A stretch of DNA of 64,000 bases from Citricoccus sp. SGAir0253 (lineage in GTDB: Bacteria > Actinomycetota > Actinomycetes > Actinomycetales > Micrococcaceae). The notes below the pieces were generated by a model. That model made no database searches, was not told where the DNA came from, and saw nothing but the letters and a program-made list of their open reading frames with translations. Below are positions 59,546 to 64,000 of the stretch, piece by piece. The DNA lies in the NCBI RefSeq assembly GCF_005877055.1, contig NZ_CP039424.1, positions 1,054,001 through 1,118,000 of the forward strand, read 5' to 3'. Numbering within the stretch: position 1 is the first letter of the stretch; each line of letters opens with the position of its first letter. The position numbers and the translations under genes are program-made.

Positions 59546-62500
59546 ATGAAGAACAGGAAGCCCAGGAGGCTCCTCGCCCTGGCGGTGGCCATGAGCACCG
59601 TCAGCCTGGCCGGGGTGCCGGTGGCCACCGCCGCCCCCTGCACGTGGGGGACGCAGTGCGTCGCCGTGACCATGGCCTCCCCGACGAACGGGGCGACGCT
59701 GAGGGGCACGGTGGACCTCGAGGCCTCCGCGCGCGTGATCCAGGCGTCGCGGGGGGAGATCGTTAAGGTCGAGTGGTGGCTGTACCACCCCGACTTCACG
59801 CGGCAGGTGCCCGAGAACGAGGAGGGGAAGATCCTCCTCGACGAGGTCACCACCCCGTCCTCCGGCACCCCGCTGAACGGCACGTGGCGCGGCCAGTGGA
59901 CGGTGTCCAACCGGATGACCACCCGGGACGGGGCCTACCAGCTGTCCGGCACCCGGACATACACGCTGCCGAACACGAGCGGCTACAAGGTCGAGGCCCA
60001 CGTCCTGGACGAGGAATGGGTGCGGACGTGGGGCGGCCCGCCCGGCCGTAGCGATCCCGCGAACGTCACGATCGACTTCGGCGGCACGTCCTCGCCGACC
60101 CCGACGCCGACCCCGACGTCGACCTCCTCGCCGAGCCCGACGCCGACGTCGACCTCCTCGCCGAGCCCGACGCCGACGCTGGCGGCGGACCAGGTGCGGA
60201 TCGGCACGTCCACTCGCAAGCTCGACGGGACGAACGTCTACCGTGGTACCGGGATGCTGGTCCGGTACACCGGGACGCGCAGCCCGGCCAACCAGTACGG
60301 CATCGAGGTCGCGGTGGGCCCGGACAACCGGGTGACGGCGGTCTCGCGGTACCAGACGGGCATGGCGATCCCGAGCGGTGGCTACGTCCTGTCCGGACAC
60401 GACGACTCGGCGACCTGGCTGTCCACTCATGCCACGGTCGGTGCGGTCGTCCAGCTCGGCAGCGCCTCCTCGCCCAGCCCGACCCCGACGTCGACCTCCT
60501 CGCCGACCCCGACGCCGACCCCGACGTCGACCTCCTCGCCGACCCCGACGCCGACCCCGACGCCGACCTCCTCGCCGAGCCCGACGCCGACGTCGACCTC
60601 CTCGCCGAGCCCGACGCCGACGTCGACCTCCTCGCCGAGCCCGACGCCGACGCTGGCGGCGGACCAGGTGCGGATCGGCACGTCCACTCGCAAGCTCGAC
60701 GGGACGAACGTCTACCGTGGTACCGGGATGCTGGTCCGGTACACCGGGACGCGCAGCCCGGCCAACCAGTACGGCATCGAGGTCGCGGTGGGCCCGGACA
60801 ACCGGGTGACGGCGGTCTCGCGGTACCAGACGGGCATGGCGATCCCGAGCGGTGGCTACGTCCTGTCCGGACACGACGACTCGGCGACCTGGCTGTCCAC
60901 TCATGCCACGGTCGGTGCGGTCGTCCAGCTCGGCAGCGCCTCCTCGCCCAGCCCGACCCCGACGTCGACCTCCTCGCCGACCCCGACGCCGACCCCGACG
61001 TCGACCCCGACGCCGACCTCCTCGCCGGCGTCCAACGAGGTCCAGGTGGGGACCGCGAAGCATGTCCTGAACGGCACGAACGTGCCCCGCCTGGCGGACT
61101 ACCTGGTGCGGTACACCGGCACCAAGAGCCCGGCCAACATGTGGGGCACGGAGGTCGCGGTGGGCAGCAACGGGAAGATCCTCTCGGTCAGCACTCGCCA
61201 GGAGGGCATGGCGATCCCCAGCGGCGGGTACGTCCTGTCCGGGCATGGAGAGGCCGAGCGGTGGCTGGAGGCCAACGCCCCGGTCGGCGCGACGGTCATC
61301 CTGCCCGGTGGCACGGCACCGGTCCCCTCGCCGACCCCTACTCCCACCGCCACCTCCACCACCTCGCCCCCCACGACGGGCCTGGCGGCGACCGGCCGCT
61401 GGAGCATCTCGAACAGCCCGTTGCCCTCCCGGGCGATCCACTCCACGCTCTTGCGGGACGGGCGGGTCCTGCTGCTCGCGGGCTCCGGCAACAACACGGG
61501 GGACTTCGACGCCGGGACCTTCAAGAGCGCCGTGTGGAACCCCACGACGGGTGCCTACAAGGAGATCCCCGTTCCCTACGACATGTTCTGCGCCGGTCAC
61601 GTCACCCTGCCGGACGGCCGTGTCCTGATCAGCGGGGGCACGGAGGGGTATGCGGGCCACAACGGGGCCGTGGGCTACGTCGGCTCGAAGAAGTCCTACG
61701 TCTTCGATCCTGCCACGGACGCCTACTCGGCGGTCAACGACACCATCGAGGGGCACTGGTACCCGACGTTGACCAAGCTGGAGAACGGCAATGTCTGGTC
61801 GGTCGGGGGATACGACAACCGGGACGGGCGGGCCAAGGTCTCCACGGCCGTGGAGATGTACGACTTCGCGGCCGGTCGGTGGCTGCCCGCCTCGGGCACC
61901 GCACAGACCGGGCGGTACTGGGGCACCTACCCGCACTTCTTCCTCATGGCGAACGGGAACCTGTTCTTCACGGGCGGGTACACCTTCGGTGACTCCCCGT
62001 CGGCCACGGGCTCCGTCATCCACGACTGGCGCAACGGCACCAGTGGTGATGTCCCGGGGCTGCGGGACCGCCAACTCCGCGACCAGGCGGGCTCGGTCCT
62101 GCTGCCCCCGGCACAGAACCAGACCTTCATGATCGCCGGGGGCGGGTCGACCGACCGGGGAGGGGCGACGAACAGCGTCGACCTCATCAACCTGAACTCG
62201 GCCAACCCCGCGTGGACTCCCGGACCGGCACTGCCGGGCCCGGAAGGACGGATGTACCTCAACCTCACCACGTTGCCCGACCGGACCGTCCTGGCGTCCA
62301 ACGGCAGTACGGGACCGCGTGCGGGCAACGTGCTACGGGCGGCGACGTACAACCCGGCGACCAACGCCTGGACCACGGTGGCGGCGGATCCCGTGGGCCG
62401 CAACTACCACTCGTCCTCGCTGGTCCTCATGGACGGCCGGGTCGCGGTCTTCGGCTCGAACCCGGCCGACGGGTCCTTCGAGATGCGCGTCTCGATCTAC

Positions 62501-62812
62501 GAACCGGGCTACCTCTTCAAGGGCACCCGTCCCACGATCACGGCGGCTCCCGGCTCGACCGGCTACGGTGCGGGGTTCGACCTGGGCGTCACCGGGGACG
62601 TGGTCAGCGCCTCACTCACGGCCGTCGGCTCGGCCACCCACCAGACGGACACCAACGCCCGCCTCGTGGACCTGCCCATCACCGGTACCGGCACGACGCG
62701 TCGCGCGACGGTACCGTCCAATCCCGCACTGTTGCCGCCCGGGCCCTACATGCTCACGGTCCTCGACGCCAACGGTGTCCCCTCCGTCGCCAGGATGGTG
62801 AATGTCCGATGA
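59546..62812 (+). CDS. Secreted modular protein with copper-radical oxidase domain (galactose/glyoxal oxidase, GlxA-like)
   Basis: 1088 aa. Signal peptide (residues ~1-30), an Ig-like domain (~35-180), then three related modules (~213-305, 371-463, 495-590) joined by Pro/Thr/Ser linkers. The C-terminal half (~615-1088) is a kelch-type galactose oxidase-like domain: C682 (FCAGH) and Y739 (HWYPT) for the Cys-Tyr cross-link, Y954-H955 (NYHSS) and H1032 (ATHQTD) as copper ligands. It oxidises a primary alcohol or aldehyde of a glycan with O2 to H2O2. Modules 1 and 2 are nearly identical in DNA. GGAGA before the ATG. Confidence 0.9.
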   Translation: MKNRKPRRLLALAVAMSTVSLAGVPVATAAPCTWGTQCVAVTMASPTNGATLRGTVDLEASARVIQASRGEIVKVEWWLYHPDFTRQVPENEEGKILLDEVTTPSSGTPLNGTWRGQWTVSNRMTTRDGAYQLSGTRTYTLPNTSGYKVEAHVLDEEWVRTWGGPPGRSDPANVTIDFGGTSSPTPTPTPTSTSSPSPTPTSTSSPSPTPTLAADQVRIGTSTRKLDGTNVYRGTGMLVRYTGTRSPANQYGIEVAVGPDNRVTAVSRYQTGMAIPSGGYVLSGHDDSATWLSTHATVGAVVQLGSASSPSPTPTSTSSPTPTPTPTSTSSPTPTPTPTPTSSPSPTPTSTSSPSPTPTSTSSPSPTPTLAADQVRIGTSTRKLDGTNVYRGTGMLVRYTGTRSPANQYGIEVAVGPDNRVTAVSRYQTGMAIPSGGYVLSGHDDSATWLSTHATVGAVVQLGSASSPSPTPTSTSSPTPTPTPTSTPTPTSSPASNEVQVGTAKHVLNGTNVPRLADYLVRYTGTKSPANMWGTEVAVGSNGKILSVSTRQEGMAIPSGGYVLSGHGEAERWLEANAPVGATVILPGGTAPVPSPTPTPTATSTTSPPTTGLAATGRWSISNSPLPSRAIHSTLLRDGRVLLLAGSGNNTGDFDAGTFKSAVWNPTTGAYKEIPVPYDMFCAGHVTLPDGRVLISGGTEGYAGHNGAVGYVGSKKSYVFDPATDAYSAVNDTIEGHWYPTLTKLENGNVWSVGGYDNRDGRAKVSTAVEMYDFAAGRWLPASGTAQTGRYWGTYPHFFLMANGNLFFTGGYTFGDSPSATGSVIHDWRNGTSGDVPGLRDRQLRDQAGSVLLPPAQNQTFMIAGGGSTDRGGATNSVDLINLNSANPAWTPGPALPGPEGRMYLNLTTLPDRTVLASNGSTGPRAGNVLRAATYNPATNAWTTVAADPVGRNYHSSSLVLMDGRVAVFGSNPADGSFEMRVSIYEPGYLFKGTRPTITAAPGSTGYGAGFDLGVTGDVVSASLTAVGSATHQTDTNARLVDLPITGTGTTRRATVPSNPALLPPGPYMLTVLDANGVPSVARMVNVR
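60113..60532 (+). repeat. 420-bp exact direct repeat, copy 1
   Basis: Identical base by base to 60587-61006, offset 474 bp (158 codons, in frame). It encodes a linker and the first of the two near-identical modules. Perfect identity in a coding region means very recent duplication or ongoing gene conversion. Confidence 0.92.
60587..61006 (+). repeat. 420-bp exact direct repeat, copy 2
   Basis: Second copy of the repeat at 60113-60532. Homologous recombination between the copies would delete one module and keep the frame, so module number may vary between strains, and short-read assemblies may collapse it. Confidence 0.92.
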
Positions 62813-63330
62813 GAGAACAGATCCTCGTGGTCGCCGCGGCTGGGCTGCTGCTGCTCGGCGGATGCGCCCTCGACCCGGCCTCGGGCGCGCCCGGCTCCGG
62901 CGCGCCGCCGGTGGCGGCCCCCGACTCCCGTCCGGACTCACAGGTCGCCGACGCACACGTGCCGATCGCGGGCGTGGCCCCGGAGGCCCACGCCGCCAAC
63001 AGGCCCGGACCGCAACAGGCCCAGGGCATCAGGATGGTGCCGGACCGGGGGAGGGGCCTGGATGCCGACGACGTGTCGGACACGGCGCTGGCCGGCGGCT
63101 GCGTGCCCGGCTACGGCACGGACGGGGAATGCCTGCCCCCGGTTCCGCCCCGGCTCGCGGCCGAGCACGCGGGGCACCGGGGAATGGACGGACCCGAGAT
63201 GGCGATGTTCTACAACTGCGCGGACGTCCGGGCCCTGGTCCCGGACGGCCTCGTCACGGAGGACGACCCGCTCGGCCTCGACTCGAACCGGGACGGGATC
63301 GCCTGCGGGAAGGGAGATGACAGCAGGTAG
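62809..63330 (+). CDS. Lipoprotein with Excalibur-like calcium-binding C-terminus
   Basis: 173 aa. Signal with lipobox LLGGC (Cys residue ~19), a Pro/Ala-rich linker and a C-terminal region [10 protein letters not shown] ... [18 protein letters not shown] that fits the Excalibur domain (NCxxA...DxxGDGxxC) but with changes in spacing. Excalibur domains bind calcium in surface proteins. The ATG overlaps the stop of the oxidase gene (ATGA), so translation is coupled and the two likely function together on the cell surface. Confidence 0.8.
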   Translation: MREQILVVAAAGLLLLGGCALDPASGAPGSGAPPVAAPDSRPDSQVADAHVPIAGVAPEAHAANRPGPQQAQGIRMVPDRGRGLDADDVSDTALAGGCVPGYGTDGECLPPVPPRLAAEHAGHRGMDGPEMAMFYNCADVRALVPDGLVTEDDPLGLDSNRDGIACGKGDDSR

Positions 63331-63372
63331 CCGGCAGGTGGGTCACGCGGAGGAGCGGCGGGAGGTCGGCAC

Positions 63373-64000
63373 ATGATCACCCGCCGCTCGTTCCTCGCCG
63401 CGGCCGTGCTTCCCGCGCTGGGGCTGGCCTCGGGCGCCGTCGACGGTGAGGAACCCCAGCGCTACACCGACGTTTCCCGGGAGCCGGTACCGGAGGGCTA
63501 TCCCCACGACCGGCCCCTGCCGACCCTCAGGAGTCCCGTCATGGCACCCCTTCCCCGGCGCGTGGTCGCCGGCTACTGGACCTACTGGGGATCCCCCACG
63601 CGGCTGAGGGACATCCCGGCCCAGTACAACACCGTCTTCCTCTTCCACGCGACACCCGTCGGAGGTGCGCCGGGCAGCACGGGGGCAGTGCAATGGAACA
63701 CGCCCGACGACGGGCGGGGGGCGGCGACCCATCTCCTGGCGGACCTCGCGGAGTTCCGCCGGACGCGCACGGCCATCCTCACCGTCGGGGGGGCCCGGGC
63801 GCACGTCGACCTCTCCACGCGCGCACGGGCCCAGGCCTTCCTGGACAGCGTGCTGCGGATCTACGGCGACCTCGGCGGCTTCGACGGCCTGGACTGGAAC
63901 ACCTACGAGGGCGACCAGCAGCCCAACACCGAGCAGATGATCTGGGTCTCCCGGGAGCTCAAGGCCCGCTTCGGACAGGACTTCGCCATCACCACCCCGC
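63373..64000 (+). CDS. Tat-exported GH18-like glycoside hydrolase, partial (3' end outside window)
   Basis: At least 209 residues, running off the window end. TRRSFLA with a hydrophobic stretch (AAAVLPALGLASG) is a twin-arginine signal. The GH18-type barrel begins with VVAGYWTYWGSPTR, and ILTVGGA and GGFDGLDWNTYEG correspond to strands 3-4. The canonical DGxDxDxE motif is altered: DGLD is kept but followed by WNTYE, so the catalytic Glu spacing is one residue longer. It may cut or bind a GlcNAc-type polymer made by this locus. GGGAGG precedes the ATG. Confidence 0.8.
   Translation, partial: MITRRSFLAAAVLPALGLASGAVDGEEPQRYTDVSREPVPEGYPHDRPLPTLRSPVMAPLPRRVVAGYWTYWGSPTRLRDIPAQYNTVFLFHATPVGGAPGSTGAVQWNTPDDGRGAATHLLADLAEFRRTRTAILTVGGARAHVDLSTRARAQAFLDSVLRIYGDLGGFDGLDWNTYEGDQQPNTEQMIWVSRELKARFGQDFAITTP

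Noticed and set aside
60110-61030. CRISPR-like or VNTR array from repeated CCGACGCCGACC motifs.
   Set aside because: The repeats encode in-frame Pro/Thr/Ser linkers of a secreted protein; no regular spacers.
59480-62074. Long minus-strand open frame (864 codons) opposite the oxidase gene.
   Set aside because: It is Arg/Gly-rich, repeats the Pro-Thr linker in antisense and has no family marks; such frames are common in GC-rich DNA.

Overview
The window is very GC-rich chromosomal DNA with dense genes, strong G/C bias at third codon positions, GTG starts and GTGA/ATGA start-stop overlaps. Gene content and order (ispH beside xseA-xseB, NrtR beside nadA-nadC, NrfD-type formate dehydrogenase, OFA-type MFS carrier with a small partner) point to an actinobacterium, most likely Micrococcales/Micrococcaceae (Kocuria, Micrococcus or Arthrobacter type). 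This is inferred from content only. No rRNA, tRNA, CRISPR array, IS element or prophage was seen. At least fifteen genes have a TANNNT -10 box 6-8 bases before the start codon and no clear Shine-Dalgarno, so leaderless transcription looks common.

Layout. 0-10.7 kb: FmdB-like zinc ribbon behind a CIRCE (HrcA) operator, 5-formyl-THF cyclo-ligase, GNAT acetyltransferase, a membrane protein plus phosphotransferase pair, a two-component system with a secreted-type acidic protein, a TPR protein, a Nudix hydrolase and a binding-protein-like lipoprotein. 10.7-23.4 kb: aminotransferase + PPK2, OFA transporter with a 58-aa partner, DJ-1/PfpI protein, xseA-xseB, ispH, a DEAD-box helicase, an FMN reductase behind a perfect palindrome, and rmuC. 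23.6-35 kb: SLC13 carrier, macrodomain, ychF, ABC-F protein, NYN protein, VOC protein, arfB, a pterin dehydratase-like gene, small membrane enzymes, dodecin and a PAP2-like protein. 35-39.3 kb: nrtR-nadA-nadC-cysteine desulfurase under an NrtR-type operator, with no nadB. 39.5-48.4 kb: hypothetical gene behind two CRP-like sites, ion antiporter, acylphosphatase, class A PBP, TDT-family carrier, thymidine kinase and a PolA-like polymerase.

48.4-54.4 kb: a three-gene formate dehydrogenase operon. The catalytic subunit is read through an in-frame UGA at the selenocysteine position, followed by a hairpin with a GGUCU apical loop that fits a bacterial SECIS. It should not be split into two genes. 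The predicted complex is catalytic subunit + ferredoxin-like subunit + NrfD-type membrane subunit. No sel genes are in the window.

55.0-64.0 kb: a co-directional cell-surface glycan locus: GtrA protein, a 46-aa ORF joined to both neighbours by ATGA overlaps, a processive GT2 synthase, a 51-aa protein that is almost entirely an LAATG sorting signal, a NodB-type deacetylase lipoprotein, a GT39-like multispan transferase, a secreted protein with three repeat modules and a copper-radical oxidase domain with its active-site residues, an Excalibur-like lipoprotein, and a Tat-exported GH18-like hydrolase cut by the window end. Synthase + deacetylase + GH18 suggests an amino-sugar polymer, and the copper-radical oxidase recalls the Streptomyces CslA/GlxA system. 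This combination, with the sorting-signal microprotein, is the best candidate here for an undescribed system.
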